35,834 nt of DNA. Source: CAZFZQ01 sp964522845 (GTDB lineage Bacteria > Patescibacteriota > Patescibacteriia > GCA-002772895). The stretch's first letter is position 1; each line of letters begins with the position of its first letter. Made by a program: the position numbers and the translations under genes. The stretch covers positions 1 to 35,834 of the forward strand of contig CAZFZQ010000004.1 of assembly GCA_964522845.1 (NCBI GenBank), given 5' to 3'. Shown here one piece after another: positions 1-8,585 of the stretch. Below the pieces are notes generated by a model. That model saw nothing but the letters and a program-made list of their open reading frames with translations, did no database searches and had not been told where the DNA came from.

Positions 1-15
1 TGTGGAGCTTTAAAT

Positions 16-40
16 CCTGTCACGCTTGGCAGGTTTTTTA
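16..40 (+). terminator. Rho-independent terminator of an upstream gene
   Basis: Arms at 16-22 and 27-33 form a 7-bp stem with one G-T pair, followed by a run of six T and then ATT. It probably ends a transcript entering from before the window. Confidence 0.75.
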
Positions 41-55
41 TTACAGTACACAAAC

Positions 56-84
56 TTGACATTTTATTAAAAATGTGCTATTAT
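56..84 (+). promoter_or_regulatory. Sigma-70 type promoter for the DEAD-box helicase gene
   Basis: TTGACA at 56-61 and TATTAT at 79-84 are separated by exactly 17 bp. The predicted start of transcription (about 90-92) is only 6-8 nt before the ATG at 98 and no Shine-Dalgarno is seen, so the mRNA is probably leaderless or nearly so. Confidence 0.8.
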
Positions 85-97
85 AGCCAAATAATAC

Positions 98-1348
98 ATG
101 ACACAAAATATATCGGCGTCCCGGGAAGATGTTCAGTTTAAAAACTTGGGCATTAGTGAAAATATTTTAAGGACGCTCAACAAAAACGGATGGACGACTC
201 CAACGCCTATTCAGCATAAAGTAATTCCGACCGGCTTGGAAGGCAAGGACATTATTGGCGTTGCGCAAACCGGCACCGGAAAGACCCTGGCTTTTGGCAT
301 CCCAATGGTTCAGCGGGTTATTCTTTTTAAAAAACGGGGGCTCGTTGTCGTGCCGACGCGTGAATTGGCAATTCAGGTTGAAGAAGTTATAAAAAAATTG
401 GGCGCGCCGCTCGGCCTTTATACCGCGGTTTTGATCGGCGGAGAACAAATCGGCCGGCAACTTCGGTCTTTGAGAGATCGGCCGGAAATTGTCATCGCCA
501 CTCCCGGGCGGCTTTTGGATATCGTGGAGCAGGGAAATTTGCGGTTGGAAAGTTTTGAGATTCTTGTTTTGGATGAAGCGGACCGCATGCTTGATATCGG
601 ATTTCTTCCTCAAATAAAAGAGATTATGAAAAAAATGCCAGAAAGACGCCAGACCATGCTTTTTTCCGCGACCATGCCTCCGGCGATTTCGTCTTTGGCC
701 GCGACACATATGGCCCTGCCGCTTCGCATTGAAGTCGCGCCGTCGGGCACCACGGTAGAGCTTGTGGAACAAGAAATTATTGTTGTCGCGCGGTCAGCGA
801 AATTTCTTCTTTTGGCAAAACTTTTGGGAGAAACTACGGGGCCGGTATTGGTGTTCACGCGCACAAAACATAACGCCAGCAATGTTTCTAAAGCTCTTCG
901 CGATGCCGGTTTTGCCGCGACGGAAATTCATTCCAACAGATCTCTGATGCAACGCAAGAGCGCGATGGACGGTTTTAAGCGCGGCAAGTACCGCATCATG
1001 GTGGCAACCGACATTGCGGCGAGGGGAATTGATGTGAAAGATATCGCGCTCGTGATTAATTTTGATTTGCCTGAGCAGACGGAAGATTATGTGCACCGCA
1101 TCGGACGCACCGCCCGCGCCGGACATTCGGGCAAGGCCGTGAGTTTTGCCATGCCGGATCAGCACCGGGATATTCTGATGATTGAGCGGCTGATTAAAAA
1201 AATACTTCCGAAGAAAAATTATGGCGGCGCGGTGATTATTCCCGGCAGTTCATACCGCCCGAATCAAGGTGGCGGCAGGGGAGGCGCTTCCCGCGGGGGT
1301 TCGCGCGCGCCGTTCCACGGCAGTTATCATTCAAGAAAAAGACGGTAA
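98..1348 (+). CDS. DEAD-box ATP-dependent RNA helicase (RhlE-like)
   Basis: This is a superfamily 2 RNA helicase that uses ATP to open or remodel RNA duplexes, expected in ribosome assembly or mRNA turnover. All core motifs are visible in order: Q motif with TPTPIQ, motif I AQTGTGKT, Ia PTRELA, Ib TPGR, II DEAD, III SAT, and motif VI HRIGRTARAG. The C-terminus is a short Gly/Arg-rich basic tail ending in RKRR, typical of RhlE-type helicases that bind RNA non-specifically. At 416 aa it is a normal length for the family. It has its own promoter and terminator, so it is probably monocistronic. The exact orthologue (RhlE, CsdA or other) cannot be fixed from sequence alone. The family assignment is very safe. 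Confidence 0.97.
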   Translation: MTQNISASREDVQFKNLGISENILRTLNKNGWTTPTPIQHKVIPTGLEGKDIIGVAQTGTGKTLAFGIPMVQRVILFKKRGLVVVPTRELAIQVEEVIKKLGAPLGLYTAVLIGGEQIGRQLRSLRDRPEIVIATPGRLLDIVEQGNLRLESFEILVLDEADRMLDIGFLPQIKEIMKKMPERRQTMLFSATMPPAISSLAATHMALPLRIEVAPSGTTVELVEQEIIVVARSAKFLLLAKLLGETTGPVLVFTRTKHNASNVSKALRDAGFAATEIHSNRSLMQRKSAMDGFKRGKYRIMVATDIAARGIDVKDIALVINFDLPEQTEDYVHRIGRTARAGHSGKAVSFAMPDQHRDILMIERLIKKILPKKNYGGAVIIPGSSYRPNQGGGRGGASRGGSRAPFHGSYHSRKRR

Positions 1349-1359
1349 TTATTTCAGAT

Positions 1360-1393
1360 AAAAAAAAGATCAGCGGAAAGCCGGTCTTTTTTT
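1360..1393 (+). terminator. Terminator after the helicase gene
   Basis: An A-run plus GATC pairs with GGTC plus a T-run around a GC-containing loop. The A/T flanks make it potentially bidirectional. Confidence 0.7.
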
Positions 1394-1454
1394 ATTTCAA
1401 AAGCATGTGATATAATAAATAAATAGCTTGCAATCTTAATACATAATTAAATTT

Positions 1455-3575
1455 ATGAAAGCCAAACAAAAGGTTATCTATTTTTTGACAGCAGTTATTT
1501 TTTCCCTGGCACTATTTTCACCGGTTCGGGCAGTCGTTCCAACTACAATGACATTAAACGCCACAACCGGCGATACGGTGCAAGTGGCAATAACGGGCGC
1601 CGCTAACAGCAATATCCAGCTTTCATATTTATTGCCGGGCGCATCAGCGGTAACAAGCGTTGTTTTTGGCACGACTGACGGAAGCGGCAATTTTTCCACT
1701 TCAATCAGCAGCGGCGGGTATGGAATTCCGTCCGGATCGCCGGTTTTCGCTTCTATAAATAGTATTCAATCGGGAACGGCGCTGTGGCCGTCTTTTACCA
1801 GTTCGCTATCTTTCAGCCAGATGAACGTTCAGCTCGCCGTGGGACAAAACATTATCGTCAGCGGTTCAAGTTCACTCACTTTAATATCAAATAGCGCGTC
1901 CGCAAGTATCGGCACTTCCATAAACGGAAGCCAAATTACCATTACCGGCCTTGCCTCCGGTGCGGGCACGCTCACGCTTTGCAGTTCAAATGTCGGATGC
2001 GGTTCCATTGCCGTGGGAGTCGGCGCGCAAAGCGGCGGATCGCAAGTATCTTTTGACCAAAATAATGTCGTCCTTTATGTAGGCGACGCGAAAAGCGTTT
2101 CTATTTCCGGAGGTTCAAATAATGGCCATATTCTTAAATCAAATTCAAATTCCGCCGCGCTCCACGCAAACCTAATCCGCGCCGCCGGCATTATTTGGCT
2201 TTATGGCGATGTTCCGGGAACAACCGTTCTTGCTATTTGTTCCGCCGAGTCCGAGACGAATTGCGCCAATTTGAATGTGACGGTTTTGAACAAAGCCGCA
2301 ACCGCGCTGTCTTTTAACCAAAATAATATAATTCTTACTCAAGGCTTAATACAAACCGCAACCGTTTCCGGCGGGCCGGCCGGCAATTATTATATTTTAT
2401 CAAATTCAAATTCCAGCGTATCGGCCGCGACGATTTCAGGCAATGCCCTCACAGTAACAGGAGGCAGTACGGTTGCGTCAAATATTATCACAGTTTGCTC
2501 CACTTCGGTTAACAACACCTGCGGTAGCTTAAATACGACTTTGGCCAACACGTCAAACACCGCTTCTTCCGCCACCGTTCTTTCGTTTAACCGCAATATT
2601 ATTTCCATGTCACAAGGAGACACGGCCAGCGTGACTGTCGCCGGCGGAACCGGCACGGGCTATTCGGTTTCTTCAAACTCCGCTCCGTCCATCGCAACAG
2701 CGAGCATTAATGGAAGCAGTAATATTGTTACGCTTTATGGCAGCAACGTTGGTTCAACCATCATCACCATCTGTTCCGCTTCGGCCGGCACGGTTTGCGC
2801 CAGCTTGTACGCAACCGTCACAGTCGCTTTGCCGCCGGTCGGATTCAGCCGAAATAATATAACCCTTGTTTCCGGCGGAAAAACTCTTGTTACTGTGAGC
2901 GGGGGAGGCGCTAATAATATGGTTTATTCAAACAGCAATTCCAATGCTGTTTCCGCTGACCTTGTGAGCAACGGCAGTGTGCTTCTTTTGACCGGCGGCA
3001 CGGTGTCGGGCTCGGCAGTCATCATGATTTGTCCTTCAAATGCGCAGAGCATCCAATGCGCCACCTTGAATGTCACGAACACAAGCACGGGCGTGGCGCC
3101 CGCGGGGTCATATTCAAATACGGTATCCGCGGGAGATTTGATAAAGGCCTCCGGTCCGGCCGTGTATTATCTCGGTTCAGACGGAAAGAGATATGTTTTC
3201 CCGAATGAAAAGACGTATAAAACATGGTATGCGGATTTTGGAAGTGTAAAAACTATTACCGATTCTAAACTTGCCAGCTACCCGATTGGCGGCAATGTTA
3301 CTTATAAACCGGGTTCAAAAATGATAAAAGTTGCCACCGATCCCAGGGTCTACGTGATTGATGCTAAGGGGACGCTCCGTTTAATTCCAAGCGAAGCGGT
3401 GGCTAAAGCCATATATGGCACAAATTGGGCGAAATTGGTGGAAGATATTCCGGACGCGTTTTTTGTGAATTATAAAGAGGGCGCGGATATCAATTCCGCG
3501 GGAGATTTTAACCCGGCGTCTGTTAAAGTCAGCGCCGCGTCAATAAATTCCGACAAGGGACTTCTTACCCAGTAG
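1455..3575 (+). CDS. Secreted surface protein with five Ig-like repeats and a C-terminal DGKRYVFPNEKTY domain
   Basis: Residues 1-26 form a Sec signal peptide (basic start, hydrophobic core, cleavage after VRA). After an N-terminal beta-rich region, five related repeats of about 80-90 residues begin near residues 118, 197, 285, 376 and 462. Each opens with a pattern like LSFNQNNI and closes with a pair of cysteines spaced 4-7 residues apart (for example CSASAGTVC), which could form a disulfide outside the cell. Residues about 561-700 form a separate domain, containing DGKRYVFPNEKTYKTWY, that recurs right after the signal peptide of the protein at 23556. The low-complexity Ser/Asn/Gly/Thr composition fits an exported, beta-sandwich cell-surface protein. 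There is no LPXTG motif or C-terminal membrane segment, so how it is anchored is unclear; the shared domain may do this. Function is inferred. Confidence 0.9.
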   Translation: MKAKQKVIYFLTAVIFSLALFSPVRAVVPTTMTLNATTGDTVQVAITGAANSNIQLSYLLPGASAVTSVVFGTTDGSGNFSTSISSGGYGIPSGSPVFASINSIQSGTALWPSFTSSLSFSQMNVQLAVGQNIIVSGSSSLTLISNSASASIGTSINGSQITITGLASGAGTLTLCSSNVGCGSIAVGVGAQSGGSQVSFDQNNVVLYVGDAKSVSISGGSNNGHILKSNSNSAALHANLIRAAGIIWLYGDVPGTTVLAICSAESETNCANLNVTVLNKAATALSFNQNNIILTQGLIQTATVSGGPAGNYYILSNSNSSVSAATISGNALTVTGGSTVASNIITVCSTSVNNTCGSLNTTLANTSNTASSATVLSFNRNIISMSQGDTASVTVAGGTGTGYSVSSNSAPSIATASINGSSNIVTLYGSNVGSTIITICSASAGTVCASLYATVTVALPPVGFSRNNITLVSGGKTLVTVSGGGANNMVYSNSNSNAVSADLVSNGSVLLLTGGTVSGSAVIMICPSNAQSIQCATLNVTNTSTGVAPAGSYSNTVSAGDLIKASGPAVYYLGSDGKRYVFPNEKTYKTWYADFGSVKTITDSKLASYPIGGNVTYKPGSKMIKVATDPRVYVIDAKGTLRLIPSEAVAKAIYGTNWAKLVEDIPDAFFVNYKEGADINSAGDFNPASVKVSAASINSDKGLLTQ

Positions 3576-3600
3576 CGAATTTTTAATTGTTTTAAAATAA

Positions 3601-3627
3601 AAAATCCAGCTTTGTGTTGGATTTTTT
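3601..3627 (+). terminator. Terminator after the Ig-like repeat protein gene
   Basis: AAAATCCA at 3601-3608 pairs with TGGATTTT at 3618-3625, and the T-run continues. Confidence 0.75.
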
Positions 3628-3884
3628 ATTTGGCTCCTCGCTCGGGTTGAACAACTTCCAGAATGAGGCCGCTCCGAGCTTTTTTGGCCTGTCCTTCCGT
3701 AGCTTTCCTGAGGTTCGTAGCTTTAGCGAAGAACATAGCGAAGGCGGAGGGGTAAAACAAAGCGAAGCGGAACAATGTTTTGTGGAGGTGGTCAGCTTTA
3801 CAATCTGGATTTTTTGTGGGAAAATTAGATGTATAGATAGTGCCACGTCACCCGCCGTTCATCTTTGCGGGTTAAAATATTTTT
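3628..3884 (+). other. Intergenic stretch with low-complexity repeats and a 5'-UTR hairpin
   Basis: No convincing gene is present. The left part holds short imperfect repeats of the type 'gtagctttagcgaagaac', common in intergenic repeats of such genomes. Just before the next start, ACCCGC (3850-3855) can pair with GCGGGT (3867-3872), leaving an AT-rich stretch up to the ATG. This hairpin could affect expression of the kinase/PP-loop gene, but it is too small to call a riboswitch. Confidence 0.4.
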
Positions 3885-5480
3885 ATGATTCGCGTTGCAA
3901 TTTTCGGGCCGCCCGGGAGCGGCAAAACAACTTTAGCGAAAAGAATTTCGCAAAAAAGAAAATTTAAAATTATAGAAGCTTCATCCGCTGTCGTTTTTCC
4001 GATTGCGGCAAAATTTAGCCGTCTTCCTGGAGAAAAAATTTTATTGGAAAATTTGAAAAACTTTTCTAATAAAAAATTTAAAATTGGGAGGGAGGAGGCG
4101 ATGGATACTTTTGCCAGATTGCGAAAGAAATATCCCCATGATTTTATCGCCCGCGCCTTGCATAAACTCCATGTTGAAAATTATAAATTTAAGAATATAA
4201 TTTTTTCCGGCTTGCGCGGATTGGATAATTCCAAATACTGCCGGCTCCATAACGACTTTGTTGTTTATCTTAAGGCCGATAAAAAAGATTTGCTCCGGCG
4301 ATTATGCCAAGACCGCGGTTATACAAAAAAACAGGCTGAACGAGAATTGATCACGGAGGAGAAACTTTACAAAACTGAAGAAATTGAAAAAATCGCCGAT
4401 TTAGTTTTAAACACTTCTCAAAAAAAACCATCACAAAGCACAAAAGAATTATTGAAGGCATTGGAAAATCGGCACAGGATGTGCAAAAGATGCGTAAATA
4501 CCGCTAAAAATCCGGCCATTAAGTTTGATAAAAAAGGATACTGCCATATTTGTAGTTCGTATATTAAGAATTTTGATCCAAAACATTTGAAAATAGAATT
4601 GGAATTTTTAAAAAGTTTTAAAGGGACGGGGAAAAAATATGATGTGATAGTTGGAATTTCCGGCGGAAAAGATAGCACTGCGACTTTGCATACTATAAAA
4701 AAAATGGGATTTAATCCTTTGGCGGTAACATTCAATCTTGGATACCTCCCCGAGACAACAATTCCCAGGGCAAGACAAATGGCAAAACTTTTGGACATAG
4801 ATTATGAAGTGATTGACATACGAAAATATATCAGGAAGATAGATGTTGAATCTTACAAAAAAACCGCCGCGTTTTACGAATTGCCGTTTACTTTAGAAAC
4901 AAAAGAAAAATTTAAAAAAGCTTATGAGGAAGGCCGAAAGCATTATTCGGTTAAATGCAAACATTCTCCGATTTTTGTGAGATCTTGCCAGCTGTGCAGG
5001 CGAATGGTTGTAAGGGCATATTATAAAGAGACATTAAAGCGCGGGGCGAGGGTTTTTGTTTTAGGCATCAATGAATGGACAAACCTTAGCGCGGCGCAGA
5101 GCGGCAAAAATTATAAAGTTTCCGGGTTGCGGGAATTGCAGCCCAAAAAAGATGATCCGTCAGTTTATATTTTTCATTTGCCGTTTTTATTGCAAAGAAC
5201 CAGCGAAGAAACTAAAAAAATTCTCAATGGCATTGGCTGGACGCCGCCCAAAGGCGAGGATTTTATTGAATCAAACTCCAATTCTTGTCTTTACGCGCGA
5301 TCCACCGAAAGAATGGCAAAAAGATTGTTGGAATTTCATCCGGACAGCACCCGGCTCGCAAGGGAAGTAGCCGTAGGTTTTATCAGCAAAAAACAAGCCC
5401 TTGCAGCTCTAGGTAAGCTTCATCCTTATAAATTTACACCCAGGCAGGTTTTGAAACGAGCAGGGATATTGAAAAAATAG
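3885..5480 (+). CDS. Fusion of P-loop kinase-like domain and PP-loop ATPase (N-acetyl sugar amidotransferase-like)
   Basis: Residues 1 to about 197 are a P-loop kinase-like domain with Walker A GPPGSGKT (8-15), resembling adenylate/cytidylate kinase or dephospho-CoA kinase folds. A second module begins at Met199 with two cysteine pairs (CKRC and CHIC), a likely zinc or iron-sulfur site, followed by the PP-loop SGGKDS near residue 258. PP-loop enzymes adenylate a substrate to activate it for amidation or thiolation. The Cys-pair-then-PP-loop layout resembles the WbpG/WbuX sugar amidotransferase family, and a tRNA-thiolation type enzyme is the main alternative. A further Cys cluster (KCKHSP...CQLC) follows the PP-loop. 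Fusion of the two ATPases in one chain is unusual, and the frame is clean through the joint. No Shine-Dalgarno is evident. The domains are safe; the substrate is unknown. Confidence 0.85.
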   Translation: MIRVAIFGPPGSGKTTLAKRISQKRKFKIIEASSAVVFPIAAKFSRLPGEKILLENLKNFSNKKFKIGREEAMDTFARLRKKYPHDFIARALHKLHVENYKFKNIIFSGLRGLDNSKYCRLHNDFVVYLKADKKDLLRRLCQDRGYTKKQAERELITEEKLYKTEEIEKIADLVLNTSQKKPSQSTKELLKALENRHRMCKRCVNTAKNPAIKFDKKGYCHICSSYIKNFDPKHLKIELEFLKSFKGTGKKYDVIVGISGGKDSTATLHTIKKMGFNPLAVTFNLGYLPETTIPRARQMAKLLDIDYEVIDIRKYIRKIDVESYKKTAAFYELPFTLETKEKFKKAYEEGRKHYSVKCKHSPIFVRSCQLCRRMVVRAYYKETLKRGARVFVLGINEWTNLSAAQSGKNYKVSGLRELQPKKDDPSVYIFHLPFLLQRTSEETKKILNGIGWTPPKGEDFIESNSNSCLYARSTERMAKRLLEFHPDSTRLAREVAVGFISKKQALAALGKLHPYKFTPRQVLKRAGILKK

Positions 5481-5484
5481 AAAA

Positions 5485-5520
5485 TTAAAAAATTCCACAC
5501 AATGTGGAATTTTTTAATTA
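5485..5520 (+). terminator. Strong terminator after the kinase/PP-loop gene
   Basis: A 9-bp perfect core stem (AATTCCACA 5491-5499 with TGTGGAATT 5503-5511) is extended by A- and T-runs on either side, so it can work in both directions. Confidence 0.85.
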
Positions 5521-5610
5521 AGCAAAACATTCCTTAAGAGTATTCATAGAATTTATTGTATTGAAAACTTAGCACAAAAAGCGTGTAAAGTAAAGTGTCC
5601 GCCTACACTC

Positions 5611-5661
5611 CATTTACTTCCGCGCTGAAATTTGTTAAAATTTAATTTGAAATACGCTAAT
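5611..5661 (+). promoter_or_regulatory. Promoter-like block, copy 1, upstream of the RhuM remnant
   Basis: This stretch (CATTTACTTC, CGCT, AAAT, TGTTAAAA) is clearly related to the block at 6778-6828 upstream of the MazF-like gene. Here TTGTTA and a TAATG sequence could be weak -35 and -10 elements, but the -10 is poorer than in the second copy. Confidence 0.4.
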
Positions 5662-5679
5662 GTAAAGTTTTTTTAATTT

Positions 5680-6454
5680 ATGATTAACAAAGCTATGAAA
5701 AAAACATCCAAAAAAACAATAATAGAAAATACTTTTACGGAGTTTTTGTTGTATACCGATCCGAATGGAAAGGTGAAGGTGGAGATTTTTTTGCGTAATG
5801 AAAATATTTGGCTGACGCAGGCGAAAATTGCTGAATTGTTTGGTGTGGAGCGAAGTGTTGTTACCAAGCATCTGCAAAATATCTTTGAAACAGGTGAGCT
5901 CAATAAGGAGGCAACTTGTGCAAAAACTGCACAAGTTCAAAACGAGGGCAATCGACAAGTAAAAAGAGACGTAGAGTTCTACAGCCTTGATGCCATTATC
6001 TCTGTCGGGTACCGAGTAAACAGCGCTACGGCAACCAGATTTAGGATATGGGCTACGGAGCAGTGGCAAAGAGAATATGGGACTGACTACTTGGAAGTAC
6101 GCTCCCAAAGGCGCCATTCGCGAGACTGATGTCGTGATTGCAAAAAATTATCTGCAAGAGAAAGAGCTCGATCGTCTCAATCGAATAGTGACGATGTATC
6201 TTGATTTTGCGGAGATGCAGGCAGAGCGCGGGGCTGTGATGTATATGAAAGACCGGGTAGCCAAGCTGGATGCCTTTTTGAAATTCAACGAACGAGAAAT
6301 CCTCGGTAATTCAGGCAAAGTGAGCCACGAAGTCGCCGAAGCAGTGGCTCTTAAAGAGTATGAAAAATTTAGGATAGAGCAGGATAAAAATTATATTTCG
6401 GACTTTGACCGCGAGGTTAAAAAACTTATAGTATCTAAAAAGAAAAAGAAATAA
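5680..6454 (+). pseudogene. RhuM-family protein, broken by internal deletion and frameshift
   Basis: Two reading frames together cover the two ends of a RhuM-family virulence-associated protein. The first (5680-6129) matches the N-terminal DNA-binding-like half, with NIWLTQAKIAELFGVERS, CAKTAQVQ and DAIISVGYRVNS, and diverges after FRIWAT. The second (6077-6454) matches the C-terminal half, with NMGLTTWK, IAKNYL, MYLDFAEMQAERG and LKFNEREIL. Intact family members are roughly 330 aa. Here the central part, on the order of 100-150 residues, is missing and the halves lie in different frames, with the junction near 6050-6075. A stable short N-terminal protein cannot be excluded, but decay is the simplest reading. 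It lies at the start of an accessory region. Confidence 0.8.
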
Positions 6455-6469
6455 TATAAAGGACGACTG

Positions 6470-6500
6470 AAATAATTGGCATTTTACCAATTATTTTTTT
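6470..6500 (+). terminator. Terminator after the RhuM remnant
   Basis: AAATAATTGG (6470-6479) pairs perfectly with CCAATTATTT (6487-6496), and seven T follow. Confidence 0.85.
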
Positions 6501-6554
6501 ATTTCGTTTCAATGCAAAAATTTGAGGCGGAAATTAAAAAATATAACCGCCTGA

Positions 6555-6755
6555 CCCGGTATTTCCTCCCCCTTTGAAAAAGGGGGACCGAGGGGATTTT
6601 TGTTTTTTAGCCCCCCTCTTAAGGTAAGAGGGGGTAGGGGGAGTTATGAGCTTTTTGATTTGCGCGAAGGGACGAAGGAGGAAAAGCGAGACATCCTGCT
6701 TTGTCTAAGACGGAGATATTAGTTAAAGATAAGCAAATCTTTATCAAATAAAGAA
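6555..6755 (+). repeat. GC-rich palindromic repeat block, copy A (left of the MazF-like gene)
   Basis: The block contains two imperfect palindromes built on runs of C and G (about 6570-6604 and 6611-6647), then GCGCGAAGGGACGAAGGAGG (from 6662) and CTAAGACGGAGATATT (6705-6720). The same units occur in the same order and orientation at 7436-7735. No gene is visible in it. Confidence 0.8.
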
Positions 6756-6777
6756 TCGGCCAACTTTACCAGCGCCC

Positions 6778-6828
6778 CATTTACATCTACGCTAAAATCT
6801 GTTAAAAGTTTAAGAAATTTCGTATAAT
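6778..6828 (+). promoter_or_regulatory. Promoter-like block, copy 2, for the MazF-like gene
   Basis: Related to the block at 5611-5661. It ends in a perfect TATAAT at 6823-6828, with a weak -35 (CTGTTA) 18 bp upstream. Transcription would start about 20 nt before the ATG at 6857. Confidence 0.6.
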
Positions 6829-6856
6829 TTTAAAAAAATTAAATATTAAGAAGCGT

Positions 6857-7276
6857 ATGGAAATGCAAAAAGAAGAAATAAATAAAGAAGAGGCGCAAAA
6901 ATTTGTTGATTGGACAAAACTAAAAATAAAATTGCATTTTAAACCAAAAGAAGCATTGTATTTTAAGGAAAGAGAAATATGGTGGGCAAGTTTGGGGCAA
7001 AATATCGGATACGAACAAGATGGCAAAAATGAAAACTTTGAACGGCCGATTCTTATACTAAAAGTTTTTAACGGAGAAGTGCTTTGGATTTTGCCAATGA
7101 CAAGCAAAGAAAAAGATGGGGAATATTATTTTAAAATAGAATATGAAGGCGAACTTTATCGTGTAATTTTATCTCAGCTAAAATTAATTAGTAGCAGGCG
7201 TTTGTTAAGAAAATTAAGAACGATCCCCGAAGACGAGTTTAGGTTAATTCAGGATAAGATAAAAAGTTTCTTATAA
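6857..7276 (+). CDS. MazF/PemK-family toxin (putative mRNA interferase)
   Basis: MazF/PemK toxins are small ribonucleases that cut mRNA and stop growth unless bound by an antitoxin. The chain has the family's start (REIWWASLGQNIGYEQDGK), a conserved FERPILILK strand, a PMTSKEKDGEYYF segment and the LSQLKLISSRRLLRKL C-terminal pattern. At 139 aa it has an extra N-terminal helix of about 35 residues relative to classical MazF. No antitoxin gene is visible directly upstream or downstream, so it is either an orphan or regulated another way; the possible antisense RNA at 7277-7325 is one option. It sits between two long direct repeats and could be gained or lost by recombination. Family call is confident; activity is not tested. 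Confidence 0.85.
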   Translation: MEMQKEEINKEEAQKFVDWTKLKIKLHFKPKEALYFKEREIWWASLGQNIGYEQDGKNENFERPILILKVFNGEVLWILPMTSKEKDGEYYFKIEYEGELYRVILSQLKLISSRRLLRKLRTIPEDEFRLIQDKIKSFL

Positions 7277-7361
7277 AAAACGATCCCACCCGTTAAGGTG
7301 GAATCTCGGAGGCCGAAGCCATTTGTACTTATACTATGACACATTATAAGTATATTGTCAA
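7277..7361 (-). ncRNA. Possible small minus-strand transcript with promoter, UUCG hairpin, nine-codon ORF and terminator
   Basis: On the minus strand a TTGACA (7356-7361) lies upstream of CATAGT (7333-7338, 17-bp spacing) or TAGTAT (7331-7336, 19 bp). Transcription would start near 7325. The short RNA would hold a GGC-UUCG-GCC tetraloop hairpin, then a 9-bp stem (7282-7290 with 7297-7305) followed by six U: a full terminator. The same RNA carries ATG plus eight codons (MASASEIPP) and TAA inside the terminator stem. It is convergent with, and ends at, the 3' end of the MazF-like gene. It may be a small RNA, an attenuator-like leader relic or merely a promoter next to a terminator. Confidence 0.45.
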
Positions 7362-7435
7362 GGGATTAAAAATAGAGCCAAAACAGTGTTAAAAATTTAT
7401 CAAATTTAGGAGGTTGTGGATAAATAATATGGTTT

Positions 7436-7735
7436 CCCCCCCTTTCCAAGGGGAGGTTAGGTGGGGTTTTGAGGATGGGTTAGGGGGGGGTGGAGCGGGG
7501 AGTTATGTTTTTATTTCCCCCTCTTAAAGTAAGAGGGGGTAGGGGGAGTTATAATCTCCTCAATCCGCGCGAAGGGACGAAGGAGGAAAGGCGAACACAA
7601 TTTCCCCATCCTCCCTCTTGGTAATCCAAGGGGGAGGTTAGGTGGGGGATTTTGTAGTTTCCCCTTCCCCCTTGCTTTGGCTAAGACGGAGATATTTATA
7701 AAGGACAAGGAGATTGTGATAAAGTAAATAACTTT
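7436..7735 (+). repeat. GC-rich palindromic repeat block, copy B (right of the MazF-like gene)
   Basis: Same units as copy A: palindrome 7517-7552, GCGCGAAGGGACGAAGGAGG from 7567 and CTAAGACGGAGATATT at 7681-7696. Between the last two units it carries an extra palindromic segment (about 7600-7675, with CCAAGGGGGAGG) that copy A lacks, which looks like a nested insertion. A further palindrome lies at 7436-7475. No gene is seen in 7362-7845. Confidence 0.8.
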
Positions 7736-7845
7736 GACGGATACCCAAGATAATGAGAAAATATAAAGAAAGAAGATAAGCACATAAAATAATCATGCCA
7801 AACTTCAACGACATAAATTTAGCGGATAATTTAGGAGGAGGAGAA

Positions 7846-8178
7846 ATGAAAATAGATAGAATGATTAATTTCTTAGGGGCAGATGGTATATGGATAATCA
7901 ATGTATCAATATTTAATAATACGCACTTTAAAATACCGAGGGAGTGGCTGGATGTTGAAAATAAAAAAATAGAAGGTTTGGGCGTTGAAAAGAAAATAGA
8001 AAAAATTTTAAAGGTTGACGGTTCGGATGCTATGGTCGTTTATGCAAAAACCGATACGGAAGAATATCTGGCTGAGAAAGAAACCGCTTTTATTAAAGAC
8101 GGTAATTTGTATTTGATAACAAGCAAGCACTCAATCAATGCGCAGGAAAATATCTGGAAATTAAAATTTATTAAATAG
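7846..8178 (+). CDS. Hypothetical protein, 110 aa
   Basis: No family is recognised. The start at 7846 is chosen because a very strong Shine-Dalgarno (AGGAGGAGG, 7833-7841) lies just before this ATG; an in-frame ATG at 7795 lacks one. The protein is soluble, mixed alpha/beta in pattern, with charged C-terminal half and no signal peptide or membrane segment. It sits between palindromic repeats and the left end of the candidate integrated element, so it is accessory in nature. Reading-frame quality and ribosome-binding site support a real gene; the function is unknown. Confidence 0.65.
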   Translation: MKIDRMINFLGADGIWIINVSIFNNTHFKIPREWLDVENKKIEGLGVEKKIEKILKVDGSDAMVVYAKTDTEEYLAEKETAFIKDGNLYLITSKHSINAQENIWKLKFIK

Positions 8179-8223
8179 TGTGCAAAGGTGTGCCTCGCAG
8201 GCGCTATCCTTGTAAAATTAGTA

Positions 8224-8257
8224 ATCAAAAAACATTCTTTTATGAATATTTTTTGAT
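8224..8257 (+). terminator. Bidirectional terminator-like hairpin
   Basis: Fourteen-nt arms (8224-8237 and 8244-8257) pair with one mismatch around a 6-nt loop. A- and T-runs lie within the arms, so it can act on both strands. It closes the hypothetical gene and lies next to the candidate left element end. Confidence 0.6.
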
Positions 8258-8271
8258 GTAAAAATACCGGA

Positions 8272-8284
8272 CTCCGGGGGTGGG
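8272..8284 (+). repeat. Candidate attachment-site repeat (copy of tRNA-Asn 3' end)
   Basis: CTCCGGGGGTGGG here is identical, and in the same orientation, to the sequence in the tRNA-Asn 3' end (T-stem plus acceptor, beginning about 22603). It would be the left boundary of the element that carries the serine recombinase. The match is short, and the sequence around it belongs to a repeat type found in such genomes, so this is suggestive only. The stretch 8285-8424 holds a UUCG-capped hairpin (8324-8339) and a T-arm-like sequence but no gene. Confidence 0.4.
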
Positions 8285-8424
8285 CGCTTCGCTATTCGAA
8301 GTCGTCGCTCCGCTCCTCCCACAAAAACCTTCGGGTTTTCGTGAGCTTTCCTCATAAAGAGAAAACTCCCGTTTTCTCCCTTTCCCCGTTCAAATCCCAC
8401 ACCCCTTGCCAAATTCCAGTTGGC

Positions 8425-8495
8425 GGGATATATTGGATTTAGTTCGAACGGAGTTTGGGCCTGAAATTTCGGGCGGGCGAAGCCAAAACGAACGG
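8425..8495 (+). repeat. 71-bp inverted repeat, left arm
   Basis: This stretch is the perfect reverse complement of 9624-9694. On the inner side a further 25 bp or so is similar but diverged; on the outer side similarity stops abruptly. The pair encloses the YunG/deaminase gene. Confidence 0.95.
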
Positions 8496-8585
8496 CGGAA
8501 TTGAGTTCTTTCAAAACCGCCAAAGAACCCGTCAAAAATATCGGCTCGAACTTTACCTTGAAAAACGAAAAAGGAGGAAGAAAGT